A stretch of 64,000 bases of DNA from Microbacterium maritypicum MF109. Lineage in GTDB: Bacteria > Actinomycetota > Actinomycetes > Actinomycetales > Microbacteriaceae. Under the pieces are notes generated by a model. That model saw only the letters and a program-made list of their open reading frames with translations. It did not search any database and was not told the origin of the DNA. The translations under genes were made by a program, and so were the position numbers. Positions 23,421 to 32,218 of this stretch are shown here, piece after piece. Positions within the stretch are counted from its first letter, which is position 1; each line of letters begins with the position of its first letter. The stretch spans positions 186,001 through 250,000 of the forward strand of contig NZ_ATAO01000206.1 of the NCBI RefSeq assembly GCF_000455825.1, read 5' to 3'.

Positions 23421-24716
23421 ATGACCGATCCGTCTCTTCCGGAGGTCGTCCGCATCGCGAGCGACCTGATCCGCTTCGACACCTCCAACTTCGGCGGGGG
23501 CAACGCGAAGGGCGAGCGCGAGGCCGCGCAATATGTCGGTGCCTACCTGGAGGGGCTCGGGCTCGCGGTCGAGTACTACGAGCCGATCCCGCGCCGCACG
23601 AACGTGATGGCGAGGGTGCCGGGGCGTGACAGGGACAAGCCCGCGCTCGTCGTGCACGGCCATCTCGACGTCGTTCCCGCCATGGCGGAGGACTGGAGCG
23701 TCGACCCGTTCGTCGGCCTCGTGCGGGACGGAATGCTGTGGGGCCGTGGAGCCGTCGACATGAAGAACATGAATGCCATGATCCTCACGTCGGTGGCCGA
23801 GATCCTGCGCGCAGGCGAGCAACCGGAACGCGATCTCGTGCTGGCCTTCTTCGCCGACGAGGAGAACGGCGGTGTCGAGGGGTCAGCGCTCGTCGTGCAG
23901 AACCGCCCGGAGTGGTTCGAGGGCGCGACGGCCGCCATCAGCGAGGTCGGCGGCTACTCGATCACCGTCGATGACCGACGGGCCTATCTGCTGCAGGTGG
24001 GGGAGAAGGCCCTGATCTGGATACGGCTCGTCGCGAAGGGCCGCGCGGGCCACGGAAGCCGCCTGCACGACGACAACGCCGTCACGAAGCTCGCTGAAGC
24101 GGTCGCGGCGATCGGGCGCACCCGGTGGCCGATCCGTCTGACGTCGACGACCAGGGCCCTGCTGGAGGGCCTGAGCGACCTGACCGGGCGCAGCGTCGAC
24201 GACCCCGATGCCCTCGCCGCAGCCGCGGGACCGGCCGAGGCCTTCCTGCGGTCCTCGTTCCGCACGACGACGAACCCGACAGCGCTGGCAGCGGGCTACA
24301 AGCACAATGTGATCCCGGAGCGCGCCGAGGCGCTGATCGACGTACGGGTGATCCCCGGGACCGAGGACGACGTCCTCGCCGAGCTGCAGCAGATCGTCGG
24401 AGACGAGATCGTCATCGAGACGGTCGTCCGCGACATCGGGATGGAGACGCCGTTCGAGGGCGAGCTCGTGGAGGCGATGGTCGCCAGCATCGGCCGCCAC
24501 GACCCGGGGGTTCCGGTCATCCCGTATCTGCTCGGTGCCGGCACGGACAACAAGGCACTGGCATACCTGGGCATCACCGGCTACGGCTTCGCGCCGCTCA
24601 GGCTGCCTGCCGACCTCGACTTCACAGGCATGTTCCACGGAGTCGATGAGCGAGTACCCGTAGAATCGCTTGTCTTCGGCCAGCAGGTTCTGACCGATCT
24701 GCTGCGCACGTACTGA
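23421..24716 (+). CDS. M20-family metallopeptidase (dipeptidase/deacylase)
   Basis: A 431-residue di-zinc amidohydrolase. Metal and catalytic motifs appear in order: HGHLDVVPA (near residue 79), WGRGAVDMK with the bridging Asp, FADEENGG with the catalytic Glu, SEVGGY, and a C-terminal His in MFHGVDERVPVESL. The dimerisation domain carries GRAGHGSRLHDDNAV. The family includes DapE, ArgE and carboxypeptidases; I cannot pick the substrate. TAGCCT (23409-23414) ends 6 nt before ATG 23421, so the transcript is probably leaderless. Confidence 0.88.
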   Translation: MTDPSLPEVVRIASDLIRFDTSNFGGGNAKGEREAAQYVGAYLEGLGLAVEYYEPIPRRTNVMARVPGRDRDKPALVVHGHLDVVPAMAEDWSVDPFVGLVRDGMLWGRGAVDMKNMNAMILTSVAEILRAGEQPERDLVLAFFADEENGGVEGSALVVQNRPEWFEGATAAISEVGGYSITVDDRRAYLLQVGEKALIWIRLVAKGRAGHGSRLHDDNAVTKLAEAVAAIGRTRWPIRLTSTTRALLEGLSDLTGRSVDDPDALAAAAGPAEAFLRSSFRTTTNPTALAAGYKHNVIPERAEALIDVRVIPGTEDDVLAELQQIVGDEIVIETVVRDIGMETPFEGELVEAMVASIGRHDPGVPVIPYLLGAGTDNKALAYLGITGYGFAPLRLPADLDFTGMFHGVDERVPVESLVFGQQVLTDLLRTY

Positions 24717-24756
24717 GCGCCGCGCGCTCCGTGCCTCCCTGAACTGAAAGCTCTCC

Positions 24757-25581
24757 ATGCACCTGCTCGAAGCACTGATCCTCGGCATCGTCCAGGGACT
24801 CACCGAGTTCCTTCCGATCTCCTCCAGCGCTCACCTGCGCATCCTCGGAACGTTCCTCCCCTCGGGTGAGGACCCGGGGGCCGCGTTCACCGCGATCACA
24901 CAGATCGGTACCGAGGCCGCCGTCGTGGTGTTCTTCTGGCGCGACATCGTACGCATCGTCACGCAGTGGTTCCGGTCTCTCGTCGGCAAGGCGCCGCGCA
25001 ACGATCCGGACGCCAGGATGGGCTGGTTGATCATCATCGGCAGCATCCCGATCGTGGTCCTCGGGCTCCTTTTCCAGGATCAGATCGAGACCGTGCTCCG
25101 ATCGATGTGGATCGTCGCCGTCATGCTGATCGTGTTCGGCATCCTGCTCGGCGTCGCCGACTACGTGGGAGCGAAGCGCCGAAAGCTCGATGACCTCACC
25201 TACCCGCACGGCATCGCCTTCGGTTTCGCGCAGGCGCTGGCGTTGATCCCCGGGGTCTCCCGCTCGGGCGGCACGATCACGATGGGCCTGTTCCTCGGAT
25301 ACGAGCGTGCGGCTGCAGCGCGCTACGCCTTCCTGCTGGCGATCCCCGCCGTCTTCGGCAGCGGCTTCTACCAGGTGTTCAAGAGCTGGGACGAGCCGTC
25401 GTTCTTCTCGTTCGGCGACACCCTCGCCGCGACGGGAATCGCCTTCGTGGTGGCACTGGGCGTGATCGCGTTCTTCATGAACTGGATCTCGAAGCGCAGC
25501 TTCCTGCCGTTCGTCATCTACCGCATCCTGCTCGGCACCGTCCTGCTGGTCCTTCTCGGCACCGGCGTGATCGCCGCCTGA
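24757..25581 (+). CDS. uppP: Undecaprenyl-diphosphate phosphatase (UppP/BacA)
   Basis: A 274-residue integral membrane enzyme that recycles undecaprenyl pyrophosphate to the phosphate for peptidoglycan and other cell-wall carriers. Signature motifs are [15 protein letters not shown] (near residue 17) and [20 protein letters not shown] (near residue 164), with about eight transmembrane helices and the usual length. It starts 40 bp after the M20 peptidase gene with only a weak GAAAG upstream and is convergent with the PAC2-protein gene. The same protein can give bacitracin tolerance. Confidence 0.95.
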   Translation: MHLLEALILGIVQGLTEFLPISSSAHLRILGTFLPSGEDPGAAFTAITQIGTEAAVVVFFWRDIVRIVTQWFRSLVGKAPRNDPDARMGWLIIIGSIPIVVLGLLFQDQIETVLRSMWIVAVMLIVFGILLGVADYVGAKRRKLDDLTYPHGIAFGFAQALALIPGVSRSGGTITMGLFLGYERAAAARYAFLLAIPAVFGSGFYQVFKSWDEPSFFSFGDTLAATGIAFVVALGVIAFFMNWISKRSFLPFVIYRILLGTVLLVLLGTGVIAA

Positions 25582-25588
25582 CCCGCGC

Positions 25589-26437
25589 TCAGCGCTTGCG
25601 GTCGCCCGGACCGTCGTCGCGGCGGCGCAGGTAGCGCTCGAATGCCTGGGCGATCGCATCGCCCGACGCCTCGGGGGAGTCCCACGTGTCACGGGTGCGC
25701 TCGAGCTGGCGGATGTACTCCGCCATGTCCTCGTCCTCCGATGCGGCGGCATCGATCGACGCCTCCCAGGCGGCGGCCTCCGTGCGCAACGCCGTGCGAT
25801 CCACATCCACTCCGGTGAGCTCCTCGAGACGGTCGAGGAGGGCGAGCGTGACCTTCGGCGAGGGTGTCGCCGAAGCGACGTAGTGTGGCACGCTCGCCCA
25901 GAGGCTCGCGGTGGGGATGCCGGCGTTCTCCGCGAAGTGCTCGAAGACGGTGAGGATGCCCACGGGGCCCTCGTACAGCGAGCGTTCCAGACCATGTGCC
26001 TCGCGCACCTGCTCGTTCTGGCTGGAGGCGAAGATCGAGATCGGCCGTGTGTGCGGAACGTCGGACAGCATGGCGCCGAGGGTGACGAGACCGGTGATGT
26101 CGTCGCGCAGAGCGATGTCGATGAACTCGGAGGCGAACGCCTGCCAGGTGCGCGCCGGCTCGGCTCCGGTGAGAAGCCAGAACTCCGGGCCCGGGCCGGG
26201 GTTCCGAGGACGCCACAGACCTGCTTCCGGCCAGGTGAGCTGACGACGGCCTTCCGCATCCATCCGCGTCGACGGACGCGTGTACTGGTAGTCGAAGTAC
26301 AGCTCGGGGTCGACGGAATGCACGAGATCGTATTCCGACGAGGAGCGCAGCGCATCGATGGCACTGCTCGCCGCTTCACCCGCGTCATTCCAGCCGTCGA
26401 AGGCGGCGATGACGATGCGCGGACCGAGAACATCCAT
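25589..26437 (-). CDS. PAC2-family protein
   Basis: A 282-residue protein with the PAC2 (proteasome assembly chaperone 2-like) fold: VIAAFDGWNDAGEAASSAID near residue 10, LVTLGAMLSDVPHTRP and ASLWASVPHYVASATPSPK, all typical of actinobacterial PAC2 proteins. The function in bacteria is not established, and no proteasome genes are found in this window. A Shine-Dalgarno GGGAG precedes ATG 26437, and TAGCCT about 40 nt upstream is a likely -10 box. It shares the intergenic region with the divergent HAD gene. Confidence 0.88.
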   Translation of the reverse strand: MDVLGPRIVIAAFDGWNDAGEAASSAIDALRSSSEYDLVHSVDPELYFDYQYTRPSTRMDAEGRRQLTWPEAGLWRPRNPGPGPEFWLLTGAEPARTWQAFASEFIDIALRDDITGLVTLGAMLSDVPHTRPISIFASSQNEQVREAHGLERSLYEGPVGILTVFEHFAENAGIPTASLWASVPHYVASATPSPKVTLALLDRLEELTGVDVDRTALRTEAAAWEASIDAAASEDEDMAEYIRQLERTRDTWDSPEASGDAIAQAFERYLRRRDDGPGDRKR

Positions 26438-26527
26438 CGAGGGCTCCCTTCGAGATCGCGGTCGTGATCCTTCCAGGCTAGTCCGCGAAGGCGGGGAGCG
26501 GGCGGCACCACGGCTAGCATGGGTTCA

Positions 26528-27211
26528 GTGAGCAGAAAGCCCAGCGCGGTCCTATGGGACATGGACGGAACACTCGTCGACACCGAACCGTATTGGATGG
26601 CGGCCGAGACAGCACTGGTCGAGTCCTTCGGCGGATCCTGGACCCACGAAGACGCTCTGCAGCTCGTCGGCAGCGGATTGATCGACAGCGCGGTGATCCT
26701 TCAGAATGCCGGAGTCGCCATGGAAGCCGAGGCGATCGTCTCCCACCTGACCGACGTCGTGCAGGAATCGCTCCGCACGCAGGGCGTCCCGTTCCGTCCC
26801 GGCGCGCGCGAACTGCTCCGGGATCTCCGGGCGGCGGGCATCCCGACCGGGCTCGTGACGATGTCGCTGCGTCGGATGGCTCTGAACGTCGTGGATCTGA
26901 TCGATTTCGAGGCCTTCGACATCGTCGTCGCGGGGGATGACGTCGACAACCCCAAGCCGCACCCCGAGCCGTATCTACAGGCCGCAGCCCTCCTCGATGT
27001 CGACATCGCCGAGGTGATCGTCATCGAGGACTCGCCCACCGGTGTCCGTGCCGGCCTCGCCTCCGGAGCGCTGACGCTCGCCGTTCCGCACATCGTCCCG
27101 CTGGATCACCTCGGGGCGCACGAACTGTGGCCGACGCTCGCCGGCCGGGGAGCCGCCGACCTCACCGATCTCTATGACAGCAGCACCGCCTCGACAGGAG
27201 CGACCCGATGA
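26528..27211 (+). CDS. HAD-superfamily phosphatase (subfamily IA)
   Basis: A 227-residue phosphohydrolase. Motif I is WDMDGTLVDTEP with the nucleophile Asp, motif II the Thr/Ser in TGLVTMSLRRMA, motif III the Lys in DNPKPHPEPYL and motif IV IEDSPTGVRAG. It has a four-helix cap (subfamily IA). I prefer GTG 26528 over ATG 26519 because TAGCAT at 26515-26520 is a -10 box that overlaps the ATG and leaves 7 nt to the GTG. It overlaps trmI by 4 bp (ATGA). The substrate is unknown. Confidence 0.87.
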   Translation: MSRKPSAVLWDMDGTLVDTEPYWMAAETALVESFGGSWTHEDALQLVGSGLIDSAVILQNAGVAMEAEAIVSHLTDVVQESLRTQGVPFRPGARELLRDLRAAGIPTGLVTMSLRRMALNVVDLIDFEAFDIVVAGDDVDNPKPHPEPYLQAAALLDVDIAEVIVIEDSPTGVRAGLASGALTLAVPHIVPLDHLGAHELWPTLAGRGAADLTDLYDSSTASTGATR

Positions 27212-28227
27212 CCGACTCCCGAGCTCCGCGGCCCAGCGGGCCGTTCCGCGCCGGCGATCGCGTGCAGCTGACCGGTCCGAAAGGCCGTCTGCACACCGTG
27301 ACGCTCCGCGAGGACGGCGAGCTCCACACGCACCAGGGCGTGCTCCGTCATCGCGACCTGATCGGGCTGCCCGACGGCTCCGTCGTCGCCAACAGCTCGG
27401 GACACGACTACCTGGCGTTGCGTCCGCTGCTGCGCGACTTCGCGATGTCGATGCCCCGCGGCGCCGCGATCGTATACCCCAAGGACGCGGCGCAGATCGT
27501 GATGCAGGCAGACATCTTCCCTGGGTCGGTGGTCGTAGAGGCCGGGGTCGGTTCCGGCGCGCTCTCGCTCTCGCTCCTGCGTGCGGTGGGTCCGGCGGGA
27601 AGGCTCATCTCGTTCGAGCGCCGTGAAGATTTCGCCGATGTGGCGCGCGGCAACGTCGAGACGTTCTTCGGCGAGCACCCGGACACCTGGCGGGTCGTCG
27701 TCGGCGATCTCGTCGAGGCGTTGCCGACGGAGACCGCTCCGGCCTCCGTCGACCGCGTCGTGCTCGACATGTTGGCGCCGTGGGAGTGCATGGATGCCGT
27801 CGCTGAGGCCCTCACCCCTGGCGGGGTCGTGCTCTGCTACGTGGCGACCGCGACGCAGCTCTCCCGGGTGGCCGAGTACATCCGTGGCACGGGGCTCTTC
27901 ACCGATCCCGATGCCTCCGAAACGATGGTCCGCGGCTGGCACGTCGAGGGTCTCGCCGTGCGGCCGGATCACCGGATGGTCGCGCACACGGGATTCCTCC
28001 TCACCGCACGGCGACTCGCACCGGGCGCCATCGCGCCCTCGGTGAAGCGGCGGGCATCCAAGAGCAGCTACGGCGACGAAGACGTGGAGGCGTGGACCCC
28101 CGGCGCTGTCGGCGACCGCGAGATCAGCGACAAGAACCTGCGCAAGCGCGCGCGGGAAGCGGAGAAGGCCGCCGAGGGGGCGCGCCTGGCCGCCGCATCG
28201 CGCGATTCCGGGTACGCGACGGAATAG
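27208..28227 (+). CDS. trmI: tRNA (adenine-58-N1)-methyltransferase
   Basis: A 339-residue class I methyltransferase. An N-terminal small beta-rich domain (PFRAGDRVQLTGPKGRLHTV) precedes the Rossmann domain with motif I VVEAGVGSGALSLSLLRAVG (near residue 110), FERREDFA and the catalytic region VVLDMLAPWE. It makes m1A58 in the T loop of tRNA as a tetramer. In many actinobacteria this gene stands immediately before the proteasome/pupylation block; here it is followed after 10 bp by the FKBP lipoprotein gene. The -10 box of the next gene overlaps its stop codon. Confidence 0.92.
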   Translation: MTDSRAPRPSGPFRAGDRVQLTGPKGRLHTVTLREDGELHTHQGVLRHRDLIGLPDGSVVANSSGHDYLALRPLLRDFAMSMPRGAAIVYPKDAAQIVMQADIFPGSVVVEAGVGSGALSLSLLRAVGPAGRLISFERREDFADVARGNVETFFGEHPDTWRVVVGDLVEALPTETAPASVDRVVLDMLAPWECMDAVAEALTPGGVVLCYVATATQLSRVAEYIRGTGLFTDPDASETMVRGWHVEGLAVRPDHRMVAHTGFLLTARRLAPGAIAPSVKRRASKSSYGDEDVEAWTPGAVGDREISDKNLRKRAREAEKAAEGARLAAASRDSGYATE

Positions 28228-28237
28228 ACTGGAGCGC

Positions 28238-29149
28238 GTGCGTAAAACGTCCGCCGTTCTGGCCTCTCTCAGCCTTGCCGTCCTCGCCCTCACAGGATGC
28301 ACCGCGACCGCATCCGACGGTGTCGCCGCTTGCGATCGCGGGGGCAACGACAAGATCCTGAACGTCGCCGACGTGAGTGGCGACCTCGGCTCTGTCCCGG
28401 ACGTCACCGTCTTCGGGCCGGTGAAGAGCGACAAGACCTCGTTCGCCGACGTCACCGTCGGCGACGGGCTCGCCCTGGGATCGGATTTCCAGCCCGTGGT
28501 GCTGGACATCGCCTTCTACGGCGGCGACAGCGGCAAGAAGCTCTATCAGTCGGAGTTCAACGGCGACCAGAGCCGCGTCCACAGCATCGACTACTGGGCG
28601 CAGCGTTCCGCGGGGCTCTCGGACGTGCTCGAGTGCGCGACCGAGGGCAGCCGCGTCCTCGCCGTCCTGACCCCCGAGGACTTCGGCGAGCAGAACGTCC
28701 AGGCGTTCGGCCTCGACAAGGGTGAGAGCATCGTGGCCGTGATCGATGTGCTCGACGTCATGCCGTCGAAGGCCACGGGAGCGCTCCAGTTCAACGACGC
28801 CCGCGGCATGCCGACGGTGGTGCGCGCTCCTGACGGAACTCCCGGCATCATCATCCCCGACGTTCCGGCGCCCACCGAGATCACCACCCAGACGCTCATC
28901 AAGGGGGACGGCCCGAAGGTGAAGAAGGGCGACATCGTCGTCTCGAACGTCATGGGTGTCGGCTGGGACGACAAGAAGGTCACGACGAGTTCCTGGGGCA
29001 AGGATGCCAGCGTCAGCGTTGCTGCAGAGCAACTCGTCGGCGCCACTGTCGGCTCTCAGCTCCTCGTCGTGTTCCCCGCGGCCGAGAACACTCCCGCGAC
29101 CGCGATCGTCGTCGACATCCTGGGCGCAGTGACGGCGCCTGCGCCGTGA
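28238..29149 (+). CDS. FKBP-type peptidyl-prolyl isomerase lipoprotein
   Basis: A 303-residue secreted lipoprotein. The signal peptide MRKTSAVLASLSLAVLALTG ends with the lipobox LTGC, lipidated Cys at residue 21. Two FKBP-like repeats follow: one around DVTVGDGLALGSDFQPVVLD and a second around VKKGDIVVSNVMGVGWDDKK, with the closing strand VGSQLLVVFPA. It probably folds or stabilises exported proteins at the outer face of the membrane. GTG 28238 lies 8 nt after TAGACT (28224-28229), so it probably has its own leaderless promoter. The gene ends in TGATG shared with pafB. Confidence 0.88.
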   Translation: MRKTSAVLASLSLAVLALTGCTATASDGVAACDRGGNDKILNVADVSGDLGSVPDVTVFGPVKSDKTSFADVTVGDGLALGSDFQPVVLDIAFYGGDSGKKLYQSEFNGDQSRVHSIDYWAQRSAGLSDVLECATEGSRVLAVLTPEDFGEQNVQAFGLDKGESIVAVIDVLDVMPSKATGALQFNDARGMPTVVRAPDGTPGIIIPDVPAPTEITTQTLIKGDGPKVKKGDIVVSNVMGVGWDDKKVTTSSWGKDASVSVAAEQLVGATVGSQLLVVFPAAENTPATAIVVDILGAVTAPAP

Positions 29150-30141
29150 TGGCCGCCCGGATCCCCGCGGAGGAGCGCCTGACGAATCTCGTCGTGGCGT
29201 TGATGGCCACGGAGATCGGGTTGACCAAGCAGCAGATCCTCGACAACGTCTCCGGCTATCGGCAACGCGCCGAAGCGGGCACCCGCTCGGACGCCCTGGA
29301 GAAGATGTTCGAGCGCGACAAGGACGAGCTGCGCTCGCTCGGCGTGCCCATCGAGACCATCGGGGACGCCGCGGACCCGAACGATCTCCGCGAAGCGCGG
29401 TACCGCATTCCGCAGGCGGAATACGATCTCCCCAGCGACATCGAGTTCTCGCCCGCCGAGCTGGCGGTGCTGCAACTCGCCGGCAGCGTGTGGAGTGCGG
29501 AGTCGGTCTCGGGCGACGCGCAGTCCGGCGTCCGCAAGATCCGAGCCCTCGGCATCGACGGCGATGAACCGATCATCGGGTTCGCGCCGCGCATCACCGC
29601 GCGAGACGCCGCCTTCTCACCGCTGCAGGATGCGATCGAGCGGTGCAAGGTGGTGACGTTCGAGTATCTGAAGCCCGGCGAGGACACGCCTCGTCGTCGG
29701 CGTATCCGCCCCTTGGCGCTGGTCGACTACGAGGCACGCTGGCATGTCTTCGGCATCGACGTCGACGTCGACGAAGATCGCACGTTCCTCCTCAGCCGGG
29801 TCGTCGGCGACGTGCGCGTGAGCACGCAGAGCTTCGACCCCGCGCTGCGCGACGGGGCGGGGGATCGCGCCCTCGCCGGGTTGGAACGCGTCGCATCCGA
29901 GAACTCCGCGCTCCTGGAGGTCACGCCAGGAACGGAGGCCGCACTGCGCCTGGGACGACGGGCCACATCCGCCGCACAGGGGATCAACGTCCCCTTCGTC
30001 GACCTGCACATCCTCGCGGATGAACTCGCCTCGTACGGTCCGGAAGTCAGAGTGGTCGAACCCGCCCTGCTCCGGGAAGCGGTGATCTCGCGCCTTCGTG
30101 CCGTCGTGCGAGCCCACACCGACGTCGAGGAGGCGAAATGA
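29149..30141 (+). CDS. pafB: WYL-domain transcriptional regulator PafB
   Basis: A 330-residue protein. An N-terminal winged helix (LTNLVVALMATEIGLTKQQI) is followed by a WYL domain (CKVVTFEYLKPGE, RRRRIRPLALVDYEARWHVF). In mycobacteria PafB and PafC form a heterodimer that activates the RecA-independent DNA-damage response. The order pafB-pafC-tatA-tatC-helY is conserved here, which fixes identity. ATG 29149 overlaps the FKBP stop; GTG 29146 is the alternative start. ATGA overlap links it to pafC. Confidence 0.9.
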   Translation: MAARIPAEERLTNLVVALMATEIGLTKQQILDNVSGYRQRAEAGTRSDALEKMFERDKDELRSLGVPIETIGDAADPNDLREARYRIPQAEYDLPSDIEFSPAELAVLQLAGSVWSAESVSGDAQSGVRKIRALGIDGDEPIIGFAPRITARDAAFSPLQDAIERCKVVTFEYLKPGEDTPRRRRIRPLALVDYEARWHVFGIDVDVDEDRTFLLSRVVGDVRVSTQSFDPALRDGAGDRALAGLERVASENSALLEVTPGTEAALRLGRRATSAAQGINVPFVDLHILADELASYGPEVRVVEPALLREAVISRLRAVVRAHTDVEEAK

Positions 30142-31121
30142 GCGCGAAGGCGAAGCCCCTGCTCGCGGCTGATCGCGTGCGGGTCTATCTGACCCTCGTC
30201 CCCTACCTCCTCGAGCACGGGCAGGTCTCTCTCCAGGAGGCGGCGTCAGAGTTCGGCGTGACTCCGCAGGAGATGCGGAGCATGGTCGAGAAGCTCACCG
30301 TCATCGGTCTGCCCGGGGAATCAGGCTACTGGCAGCAACCTCAGGAGATGTTCGACATCAACTGGGACCTGCTTGATCTGGACGACGTCATCGAGATCAC
30401 CAACGACGTCGCTCTGCGTCGCGTCCCACGGTTCACCGCGCGTGAGGCTGCCGCGCTCCTGGCGGGTCTGCAGATGGTGGCTGCGGTGCCCGCCGTCTCC
30501 GATTCGGGCCTCGTCGCCGGCCTGATCTCCAAACTCTCTCGAGGCGCCGCGGATGCGCCCGCCGATGTGGTCGTCGCTCCGAGCGCCGTCGACGAGGTTC
30601 GCGAGGCGGTCGCCCGCGGGCTTCATGAGGGGGTCGCGATCTCCTTCACCTATCAGGCTCCCGACGCAGCCCCGACGACGCGCACGGTCGATCCGATGCA
30701 GATCCTCATCACCAACGGACAGTGGTACCTGCAGGGGTGGTGTCACCTCCGACAGGCGATGCGCACCTTCCATCTCGATCGGGTGAGCGCCCCGACGCTG
30801 ACCGACATCCCGATCACCCATGCGGGCGATCAGGTTCCCGAGGCATTCGCAGGACTCGACGATGAGCGCGAGGTCACGGTTCGCGTCGCCGAGCGGTTGG
30901 CTCCGCTCCTGAACGGATTCCTTCCCCCCGGTGAGACCGAGGTGATCGACGGAGCCGTGACAGCGCGCCTCCATCTCGCCGACCCACGGGGCATCAAGCG
31001 GCTGGCTGCGCGCTTCGGCGGAGCGATGGAAGTCCTGGAACCCGGTGTCGCCCGCGCAGCGGCGAGGGACTGGGCTGCCTCGGGACTCGCCCTGTATCGC
31101 CAACCCGAAGCAAAGGTTTGA
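30138..31121 (+). CDS. pafC: WYL-domain transcriptional regulator PafC
   Basis: A 327-residue partner of PafB. The winged helix (VSLQEAASEFGVTPQEMRSM) is followed by a WYL domain (VAISFTYQAPDAAPTTRTVD, then NGQWYLQGWCHLRQAMRTFH) and a C-terminal WCX-type extension (VTVRVAERLAPLLNG). It is expected to act with PafB on sigma-dependent DNA-damage promoters; the usual neighbour pafA (Pup ligase) is absent here. The next gene, tatA, has a -10-like TAGACT just after the pafC stop. Confidence 0.9.
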   Translation: MSAKAKPLLAADRVRVYLTLVPYLLEHGQVSLQEAASEFGVTPQEMRSMVEKLTVIGLPGESGYWQQPQEMFDINWDLLDLDDVIEITNDVALRRVPRFTAREAAALLAGLQMVAAVPAVSDSGLVAGLISKLSRGAADAPADVVVAPSAVDEVREAVARGLHEGVAISFTYQAPDAAPTTRTVDPMQILITNGQWYLQGWCHLRQAMRTFHLDRVSAPTLTDIPITHAGDQVPEAFAGLDDEREVTVRVAERLAPLLNGFLPPGETEVIDGAVTARLHLADPRGIKRLAARFGGAMEVLEPGVARAAARDWAASGLALYRQPEAKV

Positions 31122-31165
31122 TCTGTAGACTGGAGCGAACGCTCACCGACGACGGGAATCCTGAC

Positions 31166-31402
31166 ATGTTCGCTGGAATGCAAGGCTGGCACCTGCTTAT
31201 CGTGCTCGCCGTGATCCTCCTCCTGTTCGGTGCTGCCAAGTTGCCGGCTCTCGCGAAGAGCATGGGACAGTCCGCGCGCGTGTTCAAGGGCGAGATGAAG
31301 GCGATGAAGGACGACGACGCCGCTCGCACCGATTCCGCAGCCGCCGAGCCGACCACGGTGAAGGACTCGGGCATCGACCCTGAGACCCCGCCCCGCGCCT
31401 GA
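31166..31402 (+). CDS. tatA: Sec-independent protein translocase subunit TatA
   Basis: A 78-residue membrane protein. One transmembrane helix (about residues 6-21, GWHLLIVLAVILLLFGAAKL) is followed by an amphipathic helix (LPALAKSMGQSARVFKGEMK) and an acidic tail, the standard TatA layout with the FGxxKLP hinge. It oligomerises to form the twin-arginine translocation pore with TatC, encoded 6 bp downstream. TAGACT at 31126-31131 is a likely -10 box, giving a leader of about 28 nt; ATG 31166 is preceded by GGGAA. Confidence 0.93.
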   Translation: MFAGMQGWHLLIVLAVILLLFGAAKLPALAKSMGQSARVFKGEMKAMKDDDAARTDSAAAEPTTVKDSGIDPETPPRA

Positions 31403-31408
31403 CCGGCC

Positions 31409-32218
31409 GTGGCAGCCATCGAACCGACCGTGATGCCGAAGGCGGATCGGGATCGACGGATGTCGCTGGGCGCGCATCTCGTCGAACTGCGCAAGCGCCT
31501 GATGTTCGCTGCGCTCGCGCTGCTCGTCGGCATGGTCGTCGCGTTCCTCATCGCCGACCCGATCATCAACTTCATCACCGAGCCGGTACGGATCATCGCC
31601 GAGAAGCGCGGAGACGACTTCAGCGCACTCAATTTCGGCACGGTGACGGCCGCGTTCGACATGCGCATGCGCATCGCCTTCTCCATCGGCATCTTCCTGT
31701 CGGCTCCGGTATGGCTGTGGCAGATCTGGGCGTTCATCATGCCCGGTCTCACCCGCAAGGAGGTCAGGTACACGATCGGTTTCGTCGTGGCCGCCGTTCC
31801 GCTGTTCTTCGCCGGCTGCTACCTCGGCGTCATGATCATGCCCCACATCATCGAACTGATGTGGAGCTTCACGCCCGCCGGGGCGACGAACCTCTACTCC
31901 GCCCAGGAGTACTACGACTTCATCTTCAAACTGATGATCGTGATCGGCATCTCGTTCGTATTGCCCGTGTTCCTGGTGGCACTCAACCTCGCAGGCGTCA
32001 TGTCCGGACGGGCGATCCTCAAGGGATGGCGTGTCGCGATCATCATCGCCACGGTGTTCGCCGCGCTCGCGACGCCGGCGGCTGACGTCGTCAGCATGCT
32101 GATGCTCGCGGGCATCCTGATCGTCCTCTTCTTCGCCGCCGCAGGTCTCTCACTGATCTTCGACCGACGAAAGCGCAAACGCGACGAGGCATCAGGGCTT
32201 CTGCCGGATCCGGCATGA
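31409..32218 (+). CDS. tatC: Sec-independent protein translocase subunit TatC
   Basis: A 269-residue protein with six transmembrane helices. The N-terminal cytoplasmic motif SLGAHLVELRKRLMFA is the twin-arginine signal-peptide binding region, and the periplasmic loop WLWQIWAFIMPGLTRKE with the conserved Glu is present. ATPAADVVSMLMLA lies near the end. It starts with GTG 31409, 6 bp after tatA, and overlaps helY by ATGA. No tatB is adjacent. Confidence 0.94.
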   Translation: MAAIEPTVMPKADRDRRMSLGAHLVELRKRLMFAALALLVGMVVAFLIADPIINFITEPVRIIAEKRGDDFSALNFGTVTAAFDMRMRIAFSIGIFLSAPVWLWQIWAFIMPGLTRKEVRYTIGFVVAAVPLFFAGCYLGVMIMPHIIELMWSFTPAGATNLYSAQEYYDFIFKLMIVIGISFVLPVFLVALNLAGVMSGRAILKGWRVAIIIATVFAALATPAADVVSMLMLAGILIVLFFAAAGLSLIFDRRKRKRDEASGLLPDPA

